Source of the DNA: Streptomyces deccanensis
GTDB lineage: Bacteria; Actinomycetota; Actinomycetes; Streptomycetales; Streptomycetaceae
NCBI RefSeq assembly: GCF_022385335.1
Contig: NZ_CP092431.1
Coordinates: 2,356,001 to 2,420,000 of the forward strand
Direction: 5' to 3'
DNA length: 64,000 bases
Of the stretch, positions 19,106 through 26,728 are shown piece by piece. Position 1 is the stretch's first letter; every line of letters begins with the position of its first letter. Under the pieces are notes generated by a model that was given only the letters and a program-made list of their open reading frames with translations, made no database searches and was not told the DNA's origin. The position numbers and the translations under genes are program-made.

Positions 19106-19339
19106 ATGGCGAGATGCGAAGTTTGCGGCAATGACTACGGAATGACCTTCGAGGTCCACGCCCAGGGAGCGGTGCACGTCTTCGACTGCTTCTCCTGCGC
19201 GATCCACCGCATGGCCCCCATCTGCGAGCACTGCCGGGTGCAGATCATCGGCCAGGGCGTCGACGTCGACGGCCACTGGTACTGCGGCGCCCACTGCGCG
19301 CGGGCCGAGGGGAAGGCGGGCATCGTCGACAGAGTCTGA
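19106..19339 (+). CDS. Small multi-cysteine zinc-ribbon protein
   Basis: A 77-residue protein with four cysteine pairs: CEVC at the N-terminus, CFSC, CEHC and CGAHC, plus histidines, enough to bind two zinc ions. No other domain is present. The ATG at 19106 starts directly at MARCEVC. Function unknown; a regulatory or structural zinc-binding role is only an inference. Confidence 0.8.
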   Translation: MARCEVCGNDYGMTFEVHAQGAVHVFDCFSCAIHRMAPICEHCRVQIIGQGVDVDGHWYCGAHCARAEGKAGIVDRV

Positions 19340-19398
19340 ACACCGGCGAGTGCGCACCCGCCCGAACGCACCCCACGACCGAGTTGTACGGTCGTGGG

Positions 19399-20202
19399 GT
19401 GTACCGCTTCCTGTTGTCCCGGCAGTGGGTGATCCTCGCGCTGCTCGTACTCGTCCTGGTCCCGACCATGGTCAGGCTGGGTATTTGGCAGATGCATCGT
19501 TACGAGGAGCGCAGCGCGCGGAACCAGCTCGTCGCCGACGCGCTGGCCGCGAAGCCGGTGCCCGTGGAGCGGCTGACCTCCCCCGGGCACACCGTCACCA
19601 GTGCCGAGCGCTACCGCACGGTGACCGCGAAGGGCCGCTTCGACACCGAGGACGAGGTCGTCGTCCGCCGTCGAGTCAACGCCGACGACGAGGTCGGCTT
19701 CCATGTGCTCACCCCGTTCGCCCTCGACGACGGCAGGGTGCTGCTCGTCAACCGGGGCTGGATCCCCGCGAACGGCCCGAGCCAGACCGCGTTCCCCAAG
19801 ATCCCCGCGCCGCCCGCCGGCGAAGTCACCGTCACCGGGCGGCTGATGCCCGACGAGACGACCGAGGCGAGCGGCATCAAGGACCTCCAGGGCCTGCCGG
19901 ACCGGCAGATCATGCTGATCGACAGCGAGCGGGAGGCGAAGCGCCTCGGTGTCCAGGTCCTCGGCGGCTATCTCGCCCAGACCGCGCCCGAGCCCAAGGG
20001 CGACACCCCGGAACAGCTCGGCAGCCCCGGCGACGAGAACGCCGCGCTGAACTACGCCTACGCCCTGCAGTGGTGGCTCTTCGCCCTCGGTGTTCCCGTC
20101 GGCTACGTCATCCTCGCCCGCCGGGAGCGCCGCGACCGCGCGGAGGCGGCGGCCGCGGCGGAGGCCGAGGGAGAGAAGGAGACGGCCCCCACTCCGGTGT
20201 AG
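19399..20202 (+). CDS. SURF1-family cytochrome oxidase assembly protein
   Basis: A 267-residue SURF1-like protein: one N-terminal helix (LSRQWVILALLVLVLVPTMV), a large extracytoplasmic domain and a second helix near the C-terminus (LQWWLFALGVPVGYVILARR). Family landmarks are LGIWQMHRYEER after the first helix, LVNRGWIP in the centre and NYAYALQWWLFA before the last helix. SURF1 assists heme a insertion into cytochrome c oxidase. GTG at 19399 (VYRFLLSRQW) fits better than the TTG 15 bases upstream. Confidence 0.9.
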   Translation: MYRFLLSRQWVILALLVLVLVPTMVRLGIWQMHRYEERSARNQLVADALAAKPVPVERLTSPGHTVTSAERYRTVTAKGRFDTEDEVVVRRRVNADDEVGFHVLTPFALDDGRVLLVNRGWIPANGPSQTAFPKIPAPPAGEVTVTGRLMPDETTEASGIKDLQGLPDRQIMLIDSEREAKRLGVQVLGGYLAQTAPEPKGDTPEQLGSPGDENAALNYAYALQWWLFALGVPVGYVILARRERRDRAEAAAAAEAEGEKETAPTPV

Positions 20203-20215
20203 GCGCCGGCCGGGC

Positions 20216-21175
20216 TCAGGTACGGCCGCGGCCCTCGGCCGAGCGCTCGCGCCAGTAGGCGAAGGTGCGTCGCGGTTCGGGCAGCAGGTCCCACGGGTGG
20301 GTCGTCATATGGCGGCCCAGGCGCTCGAAGACGGGGGCGGCCTCGGCCGGGCGGTGGGCGCGGGTGAGGGCGAAGGCGAGGGTGTTGAGGTCGGTGACGG
20401 CCTCGGCGTGGGGTGCGGTGCCGACGTCGAACCAGCTCTTGAGGGCGAGGTCGATCTCGTGGACGGACCGGGGCTCGTTCCAGTTGCCGCCGCCCGAGCC
20501 GAGGGCGTCGACGGGTGTCGAGCCCTGGCGGTGGGCCATGAGTTCGACGCGGGCCGCCACCGGGAGCAGGGCCAGCGGTGAGCCGTGGGGTGCGCGGGCG
20601 GCGGCCTGCCAGGCGAAGTCCATCATGTCGGGGACCGTCCCGTGGCCGCGCGGGGACAGATAGCGCAGCAGCCGGTGGTAGGACGTCCGGAGCCAGGGGG
20701 CCCGGTCGACGGCTTCCGTCCACACGGGCACGGCGTCCTTGACCGGTACGGCGCAGGCGTCCATCAGGGACAGCAGCGCCAGCCAGGGCGTGGGGTCGTC
20801 CGGGCAGGCCTCGGCGGCGCGGAGGCAGGTGTGTTCGGCGCGGCGGACGGCGGTCCGGTCGGTGGCGGGGGTGCGGTGCGACTCGACGAAGGCGCGCAGG
20901 GTGAGGGCGTCGCCGTCCTCCGGGCGGTCGGCCGCCCAGCGTTGGGGGACGGCGGCGGGGAGTCGCTGGGCCAGTACGGCGAGGCGGTGGGCCCGGCGGT
21001 CCCAGTCGCGGCCGGTGGTGCGGAGGAGGGCGGCCACGGGTTCCCATGGGGGGCGAGTGCGGCCGGCGCCGAGGCCGTGGAGCTGGGGGGTGGGGCGGAG
21101 TTCGGTCAGCGTTCTGTGCAGGGGGTCGTCGTCGAGTTCGGGACGGATCAGCAGGGAGGGTCGGCGTCTCAGCAT
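20216..21175 (-). CDS. Conserved hypothetical protein, TPR-like
   Basis: A 319-residue soluble protein of unknown function. RAAEACPDDPTPWLALLSLMDA, with further helix pairs and LALTRAHRPAEAAPVFERLG, looks like degenerate tetratricopeptide repeats. No catalytic motif is seen. I placed the start at MLRRRPSLLIRPELDDD; the in-frame extension upstream is His/Pro-rich translation of an intergenic repeat hairpin and is unlikely to be protein. Confidence 0.75.
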   Translation of the reverse strand: MLRRRPSLLIRPELDDDPLHRTLTELRPTPQLHGLGAGRTRPPWEPVAALLRTTGRDWDRRAHRLAVLAQRLPAAVPQRWAADRPEDGDALTLRAFVESHRTPATDRTAVRRAEHTCLRAAEACPDDPTPWLALLSLMDACAVPVKDAVPVWTEAVDRAPWLRTSYHRLLRYLSPRGHGTVPDMMDFAWQAAARAPHGSPLALLPVAARVELMAHRQGSTPVDALGSGGGNWNEPRSVHEIDLALKSWFDVGTAPHAEAVTDLNTLAFALTRAHRPAEAAPVFERLGRHMTTHPWDLLPEPRRTFAYWRERSAEGRGRT

Positions 21176-21255
21176 CTCTGGATCCGGGGATGGGGGTGGG
21201 TGGGGTCGGGTGCGGTGCGGTGCGGGGTGCGGGTGCGGGTGCGGGCCCGGTGGGG

Positions 21256-21314
21256 CTTCTCGCGCAGTTCCCCGCGCCCCTGAAAAGCAGGGGCTGCGCC
21301 CCTTGCTTTTCAGG
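21256..21314. repeat. Dispersed CGCGCAGTTCCCCGCGCCCC element with long hairpin, copy 2
   Basis: The core at 21260-21280 matches the other copies and is followed by a long imperfect inverted repeat (CCTGAAAAGCAGGGGC at 21279-21294, GCCCCTTGCTTTTCAGG at 21298-21314, one bulged T). It lies past the end of the leftward cstA-ybdD transcript and can act as its terminator. Confidence 0.8.
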
Positions 21315-21381
21315 CCCGCAGCCCCCACGCACCCGCACCCGACGACGCACCCTGGGCCGGCTCAGCAGGGCGCCGTCGCTC

Positions 21382-21570
21382 TCAGCAGCAGCGGCCCTCC
21401 GGGTGTTCCTCTCTCTGCCGGGTCCGCAGGGTGTCGTACTCCCGGCGGGTCGGGACCGGCGCTGCCGGGTGGTGGCGGCGCCGACGCTCGCAGTAGCGGT
21501 CGTACTCGGCCTCGCCGGTGAGTTCCCGGAGGTACCAGCGGACCCCCCGCACCCAGTCCCGGGCGGTCAT
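21382..21570 (-). CDS. YbdD/YjiX-family small protein
   Basis: A 62-residue protein with the YbdD/YjiX signature: WVRGVRWYLRELTGEAEYDRYCERRR followed by PVPTRREYDTLRTRQRE. In enterobacteria this small protein is encoded immediately after CstA-type pyruvate/peptide transporters, and the same order holds here with a four-base ATGA overlap. Probably a subunit or regulator of the transporter. Confidence 0.9.
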   Translation of the reverse strand: MTARDWVRGVRWYLRELTGEAEYDRYCERRRRHHPAAPVPTRREYDTLRTRQREEHPEGRCC

Positions 21571-23717
21571 CGGCGGGCTCCCACCAACTGCTTCTCGGTG
21601 TCGTCCGCGTCGATGCGGGACTCGACGTACGGGGCCTCGGTCGACGGCAGGGGCACCGGGGACCGTACGGCGCGGACGCAGACCACCGCGCAGTTGATCA
21701 GGACCGTGAGGACCAGCAGCAGGAAGATCGCCATGATCACGCCGTCGACCGTGTTGTTGGTGACGATCGTGTGCATGTCGTCCATGTTCGTGGCGCCGGG
21801 CAGGAGTTCGCCCTTGTCGATGGCGGCCGCGTACTTGTCGCGGAGGGCGAAGAAGCCGATCGCGGGGTTGTCCGAGAAGATCTTCTGCCAGCCGGCGGTG
21901 AAGGTGACGGCCACGTCCCAGGCCAGCGGGATGCCGGTGACCCAGGCCCAGCGCAGCTTGCCGGACTTGATGAGGACGGTGGTGGTGACGGCCAGGGCGA
22001 CGGCGGCGAGCAGCTGGTTGGCGATGCCGAAGAGCGGGAAGAGCTGCTTGATCCCGCCGAGGGGGTCGGTGACACCGGCGTAGAGGAAGTAGCCCCACGC
22101 GCCGACGACCAGGGCGCTGGTGATCCAGATGCCCGGCTTCCAGGTGACCCGGCCGATCGGCTTCCAGACGTTGCCCAGCATGTCCTGGAGCATGAACCGG
22201 CCGACGCGGGTGCCGGCGTCCACGGTGGTGAGGATGAACAGGGCCTCGAACATGATCGCGAAGTGGTACCAGAAGGCCTTCATCCCGGCGCCGCCGAAGA
22301 CCCCGGCGAAGATCTCCGACATGCCGACGGCCAGGGTGGGCGCGCCGCCGGAGCGGCCGACGAGGGTCTCCTCCTCGACGGCCTTGGCCGCCGCGGTGAG
22401 CTGTTCCGGCGTGATGGTGAAGCCGAGGTTCTTGACCGCCTCGGCGGCCGTGTCGACGGTCGGGCCGAGCAGCGCCGCCGGGGAGTTCATGGCGTAGAAG
22501 AGGCCGGGTTCGAGGACACAGGCGGCGATGAGGGCCATGACCGCGACGAAGGACTCCGTGAGCATGGAGCCGTAGCCGATCATCCGGACCTGGGACTCCT
22601 TCTGGATCAGCTTCGGCGTGGTGCCGGAGGAGACCAGGGCGTGGAAGCCGGACAGGGCGCCGCAGGCGATCGTGATGAAGAGGAACGGGAAGAGCGAGCC
22701 CGCGAAGACCGGTCCGGCACCCGTGTGCGCGAACTCGGTGACCGACTCGGCACGCAGGTTCGGGGCGGCGACCACGACACCGACGGCCATCAGGGCGATG
22801 GTGCCGACCTTCATGAAGGTGGAGAGGTAGTCACGCGGGGCCAGCAGCATCCACACGGGGAGCACGGAGGCCACGAAGCCGTAGCCGACCAGGCAGAAGA
22901 CCAGGGTCTCGGGGCTCCAGACGAAGTACTCGGCGAGCGAGGAGTCCTGGATCCAGCCGCCGCCGAGGATGGCGAGCAGGAGGAGGGCGACGCCGATGAA
23001 GCTGGTCTCGACGACGCGGCCGGGACGGAGGTAGCGCAGGTAGAAGCCCATGAAGAGGGCGATCGGAATGGTCATGGTGACCGAGAAGGTGCCCCAGGCG
23101 GACTCGGCGAGGGCGTTGACCACGACCATCGCGAGGACCGCGAGCAGGATGATCATGATGGCGAAGACGCCGATCAGCGCGGCGGCGCCGCCGACCTTGC
23201 CGATCTCGTCCCGGGCCATCTGGCCGAGGCTCTTGCCGTCCCGGCGCATGGACAGGAAGAGGACGATCATGTCCTGTACCGCGCCGGCGAAGATCACGCC
23301 CGCGATGATCCAGATGGTGCCCGGCAGATAGCCCATCTGGGCCGCCAGCACCGGTCCGACCAGCGGGCCCGCGCCGGCGATGGCCGCGAAGTGGTGGCCG
23401 AACAGCACCCGCTTGTCGGTCGGGTGGTAGTCGACGCCGTCCTCCAGCCGCTCGGCCGGCGTGGCGCGGGTGTCGTCGACCTGGAGGACCCGGCGGGCGA
23501 TGAACCGGGAGTAGAAGCGGTAGCCGATCGCGTACGAGCCGAGGGCCGCCATGAGCAGCCAGACGGCCGAGATCTCCTCGCCCCGGGAGAGGGCGAGCAC
23601 CGCCCAGCCGATCGCCCCGACGAGACCGACGGCTATCCAGAGGGCGATCGATTTCGGCGTCATTCGGGATCTTTCCGGCACCTCGGGGCCGGTTTCGGGC
23701 ATGACTGACGTAGGCAT
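21567..23717 (-). CDS. cstA: Carbon starvation protein CstA (pyruvate/peptide transporter)
   Basis: A 716-residue protein with some 16 to 18 hydrophobic segments and CstA family blocks: YHPTDKRVLFGHHFAAIAGAGPLVGP near residue 100 and LPVWMLLAPRDYLSTFMK in the middle. CstA/YjiY transporters import pyruvate or peptides when carbon is scarce. The start at 23717 (MPTSVMPETG) is set by AGGAG eight bases upstream; a TTG further up would include that site. Coupled to ybdD downstream. Confidence 0.94.
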   Translation of the reverse strand: MPTSVMPETGPEVPERSRMTPKSIALWIAVGLVGAIGWAVLALSRGEEISAVWLLMAALGSYAIGYRFYSRFIARRVLQVDDTRATPAERLEDGVDYHPTDKRVLFGHHFAAIAGAGPLVGPVLAAQMGYLPGTIWIIAGVIFAGAVQDMIVLFLSMRRDGKSLGQMARDEIGKVGGAAALIGVFAIMIILLAVLAMVVVNALAESAWGTFSVTMTIPIALFMGFYLRYLRPGRVVETSFIGVALLLLAILGGGWIQDSSLAEYFVWSPETLVFCLVGYGFVASVLPVWMLLAPRDYLSTFMKVGTIALMAVGVVVAAPNLRAESVTEFAHTGAGPVFAGSLFPFLFITIACGALSGFHALVSSGTTPKLIQKESQVRMIGYGSMLTESFVAVMALIAACVLEPGLFYAMNSPAALLGPTVDTAAEAVKNLGFTITPEQLTAAAKAVEEETLVGRSGGAPTLAVGMSEIFAGVFGGAGMKAFWYHFAIMFEALFILTTVDAGTRVGRFMLQDMLGNVWKPIGRVTWKPGIWITSALVVGAWGYFLYAGVTDPLGGIKQLFPLFGIANQLLAAVALAVTTTVLIKSGKLRWAWVTGIPLAWDVAVTFTAGWQKIFSDNPAIGFFALRDKYAAAIDKGELLPGATNMDDMHTIVTNNTVDGVIMAIFLLLVLTVLINCAVVCVRAVRSPVPLPSTEAPYVESRIDADDTEKQLVGARR

Positions 23718-23801
23718 GGCGGCTCCTGATTTCAACGGGGGTACGGCAGAGAACGGAAGAGGCGGAAGGGAAGAGGGGGACGGTGCGGCTGCTGCCGCCG
23801 G

Positions 23802-24038
23802 TCAACGATGTCGGTCGCGGTGCCCGGCGGAGCGCCGGTCCGACAGCGCGTACGCGGCGAGCAGGCAGAGGCCGCATCCCGGGACCCAGGCGAGCTGGTA
23901 CCAGTAGAAGAACGGCGTTCCCGCGAGCCGTGGCTCCGCACCGGCGTACCAGGGGACCCAGAGCAGTCCCGCGGCGGGCGCGAGGAGCAGTACGGCGATC
24001 GCGACGCGCCGTAGCCGGTGGTGACCGGTCTGTGCCAT
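23802..24038 (-). CDS. DUF3311-type small membrane protein
   Basis: A 78-residue protein with two helices (VAIAVLLLAPAAGLLWVPWYA and YQLAWVPGCGLCLLAAYALS) and the FFYWYQLAWV segment characteristic of DUF3311, a family usually encoded directly before a sodium:solute symporter. Here it is on the strand opposite the symporter at 24223 and 84 bases ahead of cstA, so it may serve either transporter. GGAGAG precedes the ATG. Confidence 0.82.
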   Translation of the reverse strand: MAQTGHHRLRRVAIAVLLLAPAAGLLWVPWYAGAEPRLAGTPFFYWYQLAWVPGCGLCLLAAYALSDRRSAGHRDRHR

Positions 24039-24222
24039 GACCTGCTCTCCTCTCCCGCTTCCTGGGGGTCTGTGCAAGAGTTGCCCACTCGTCGGGATCG
24101 GTTGACAGCGAATTTCCAGAAGATTTCGCGCCGATTCCCTGTCATCCGAATCGGCTGTCCACGCAACCAACACGCGAGGGCCGAGGTACACCCGGGCCCA
24201 GGCCCACCAAGGACGGTGACCC

Positions 24223-25779
24223 ATGGCGGACGCTGCCATGACCGCGACGTTCCTCGCCGTGATCGGCGGAGCGTCGCTGTTCGCCGTCACCGCGCGCCGG
24301 CTGCGCCCCAGCGACCGGCTGCCCTCGCTGGAGGGCTGGGCGCTGGCCGACCGCGCCCTCGGCCCGGTGTGGACCTGGATGCTGCTCGGCGGCACGATCT
24401 TCACCGCGTACACCTTCACCGCCGTACCGGGGCTGGCGTACGGCAACGGGGCGCCGGCGTTCTTCGCGGTGCCGTACACGGTGATCGTCTGCCCGCTGGC
24501 CTTCGTCCTGCTGACCCGGCTGTGGGACGTGGCCCGGCGGCACGGGTACGTGACGGCCGGGGACTTCGTGCGCGGCCGGTACGGTTCGGCGCCGCTCGCC
24601 CTGGTGGTGGCGCTGACCGGGATCCTCGCGACGATGCCGTACCTGGCGTTGCAGCTGCTCGGCATAAGGGCGGTGCTGACGGCCGGGGGTGTGTACCCGA
24701 AGGGCGCGGCCGGTGATCTGGTGATGGTCGCGCTGTTCGCGGGGCTCGCGGTGGCGACGTACCGGCACGGGCTGCGGGCGCCGGCCGTGATCTCGGCGCT
24801 GAAGGCGGTGGCCGTCTTCGTGTCGCTGACCGCCGTGTGCTGGCTGGTGCTGGAACGGTTCGGCGGCCCGGGCGCGGTCTTCGAGGGGGCGGCCCGGCGG
24901 CTCGGCGGGACGAGCGTCGAGGAGTCCGCGCTCCTGCTGGCGCCCGAGCAGCAGCCCGCCTACGCCACCCTCGCGCTGGGCTCGGCGCTGGCCCTGCTGA
25001 TGTACCCGCACGTGCTGACCGCCGGGTTCGCCGCCGACGGACCGCGCACGGTCCGCAAGGTCGCCGTGGCGCTGCCCGCCTGGACGGGGCTGCTGGCCCT
25101 GTTCGGCTTCCTCGGGATCGCGGCGCTCGCCTCGGGCGTGCGGGCCCCCGAGGGCGGTGCCGAGGCGGCCGTACCGATGCTGGTGGACCGGCTGATGCCG
25201 GGGCCGCTGGCGGGGCTGGTGTTCGGCGCGATCACCGTGGGCGCGCTGGTCCCGGCGGCGGTGATGTCGATCGCGGCCGCCACGGGCTTCGTCCGCAACG
25301 TGTACGTCGAGTACTTCCAGCCCACCGCCACGCCCAAGCGTCAGGTGCGCATCGCCAAGGTGGTGTCGCTGACGGCGAAGGTGGGGGCGGTGGCGTTCGT
25401 CTTCGGACTGCGCGACCAGGACGCCATCAACCTCCAACTGCTCGGCGGGGTGTGGATCCTGCAGATCTTCCCGGCGGTCGCGGTCGGCCTGTTCACCGGG
25501 CGGCTGCATCCCCGGGCGCTGCTCGCGGGGTGGGCCGCGGGCATGGTGACCGGCACCTTCCTGGTGGTGCGCGAGGGGTTCTCCTCCATCGTGCTCCTGG
25601 GCGGCGGTTCGCTGGAGATCTACGCCGGCCTGCTCGCCCTGCTGCTCAATCTGACCGTCGCCGTCGTCGGCACGACGGTCCTCGAACGGCTCGGTGTCCC
25701 GCGCGGCACCGACGCGACCGACCTACCGTCCCGCCTGACCGTCAGGCGGCGCCCCGAGACGGGAGCGAGCAACCCGTGA
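24223..25779 (+). CDS. Sodium:solute symporter (MctP-like monocarboxylate permease)
   Basis: A 518-residue SSS-family transporter with about 13 helices. Family segments: GTIFTAYTFTAVPGLAYG, RRHGYVTAGDFVRGRYGS and LMYPHVLTAGFAADGPRTVRK. Close relatives carry lactate, pyruvate and similar monocarboxylates, and the nearby DUF3311 gene supports this. Its stop codon overlaps the start of the sigma-factor gene (GTGA), an unusual coupling. Confidence 0.88.
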   Translation: MADAAMTATFLAVIGGASLFAVTARRLRPSDRLPSLEGWALADRALGPVWTWMLLGGTIFTAYTFTAVPGLAYGNGAPAFFAVPYTVIVCPLAFVLLTRLWDVARRHGYVTAGDFVRGRYGSAPLALVVALTGILATMPYLALQLLGIRAVLTAGGVYPKGAAGDLVMVALFAGLAVATYRHGLRAPAVISALKAVAVFVSLTAVCWLVLERFGGPGAVFEGAARRLGGTSVEESALLLAPEQQPAYATLALGSALALLMYPHVLTAGFAADGPRTVRKVAVALPAWTGLLALFGFLGIAALASGVRAPEGGAEAAVPMLVDRLMPGPLAGLVFGAITVGALVPAAVMSIAAATGFVRNVYVEYFQPTATPKRQVRIAKVVSLTAKVGAVAFVFGLRDQDAINLQLLGGVWILQIFPAVAVGLFTGRLHPRALLAGWAAGMVTGTFLVVREGFSSIVLLGGGSLEIYAGLLALLLNLTVAVVGTTVLERLGVPRGTDATDLPSRLTVRRRPETGASNP

Positions 25780-26375
25780 GACGCAGAACGCACATGCGTG
25801 TGCCGGTGGCCCCGGCGGCCTCCGCGCCCCTGACCGCGACCGAGCCCCTGGGACAGGTGCCGGCTCCGGCGGACCCCGCCGACGTGGAACGCGAGGCGGG
25901 TGTCGCCCGGCTGTTCGAGCTGCACTACTCCTCGATGCTGCGGCTCGCGGTGCTGCTGGGCGCGGACGACCCCGAGAACGTGGTGGCCGAGGCGTACTAC
26001 CAGATCTACCGCAAGTGGCGGCGCCTCAGGGACGCCGAGGCGGCGGAGGCGTACCTCCGCTCCACGGTCTGCAACCTGACCCGGATGCGGATACGGCACC
26101 TCCAGGTCGCCCGCCGGCATGTGGAGACCCCGGTGGTGGAGGAGCCGGTCGCCTCCGCCGAGAGCACCGCGCTGCTCCACGACGACCAGCGGGTGCTGAT
26201 CGGGGCGCTGCAGCAGTTGCCCGCCCGCCAGCGGGAGGCGCTGGTGCTGCGCCACTGGCTCGGGCTGAAGGAAAGTGAGATCGCGGCCGCGATGGGCATC
26301 TCCTGCGGCTCGGTCAAGACCCACACCGCACGCGGCCTCGCCGCCCTCACCCAGGCGATGGAGGCCCGGCGATGA
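25776..26375 (+). CDS. RNA polymerase sigma factor, ECF/SigE-like
   Basis: A 199-residue sigma-70 family protein. Region 2 spans about 40-110 (LFELHYSSMLRLAVLLG, DDPENVVAEAYYQIYRKW) and region 4 about 145-195 (LQQLPARQREALVLRHWLGLKESEIAAAMGIS, then VKTHTARGLAALTQAM, the DNA-recognition helix). GTG at 25776 has GGGAGCGAG upstream and overlaps the symporter stop; ATG at 25794 lacks a site. The next gene, one transmembrane helix, overlaps by ATGA and is a candidate anti-sigma factor. Confidence 0.9.
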   Translation: MRRRTHMRVPVAPAASAPLTATEPLGQVPAPADPADVEREAGVARLFELHYSSMLRLAVLLGADDPENVVAEAYYQIYRKWRRLRDAEAAEAYLRSTVCNLTRMRIRHLQVARRHVETPVVEEPVASAESTALLHDDQRVLIGALQQLPARQREALVLRHWLGLKESEIAAAMGISCGSVKTHTARGLAALTQAMEARR

Positions 26376-26665
26376 ACGACACCACCGGCAACGACACCGG
26401 TCAGGACCGCACCGAGCGGGAGCTGGCCGCGGCGCTCGCCGCGCTGGCGGGCGGCGTGCACGCCGCGCCGGACGCGTACCGGACGGCGCGGGGGGACTGG
26501 CTCCGCCGGGAGCGCCGGCGGCGGCTGGTGCTGGCCGTCCTGGTCCTCGTCGTCTTCGCCCTCGCCACGCTCCTCGGCCTCTGGGTCCTCAACCAGGCCC
26601 CGTCCGGCTCCGGGGTGATCTTCTCGGGGGTGGGAGGGACGACGGCGGGCACGGGGCCGGGCTGA
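26372..26665 (+). CDS. Single-pass membrane protein, candidate anti-sigma factor
   Basis: A 97-residue protein: a soluble helical N-terminus (TERELAAALAALAGG), a basic stop (RRERRRRLVL), one helix (LAVLVLVVFALATLLGLWVL) and a short Gly-rich outer tail. It has no zinc-anti-sigma HxxxCxxC motif. Position and coupling to the sigma gene suggest an anti-sigma or accessory role, unproven. A GGAGGG/CCCTCC hairpin follows the stop. Confidence 0.72.
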   Translation: MNDTTGNDTGQDRTERELAAALAALAGGVHAAPDAYRTARGDWLRRERRRRLVLAVLVLVVFALATLLGLWVLNQAPSGSGVIFSGVGGTTAGTGPG

Positions 26666-26667
26666 CG

Positions 26668-26684
26668 GGAGGGTCACGCCCTCC
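26668..26684 (+). terminator. Short hairpin after the sigma-factor operon
   Basis: GGAGGG-TCACG-CCCTCC, six-base arms and a five-base loop, directly after the membrane-protein stop and before the GH15 gene. No T-run follows, so termination strength is uncertain. Confidence 0.45.
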
Positions 26685-26728
26685 GGATCCCGGGACTGAT
26701 CACCCCCGGCCCCGGGAACACGGTCCCC

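Noticed and set aside
21771..23708. 645-residue plus-strand ORF opposite cstA
   Set aside because: Acidic, Asp/Glu/Gly-rich translation with no hydrophobic or conserved segments; cstA on the other strand is certain.
24102..24130. TTGACA before the symporter as a promoter
   Set aside because: No TAnnnT hexamer lies 16 to 19 bases downstream.
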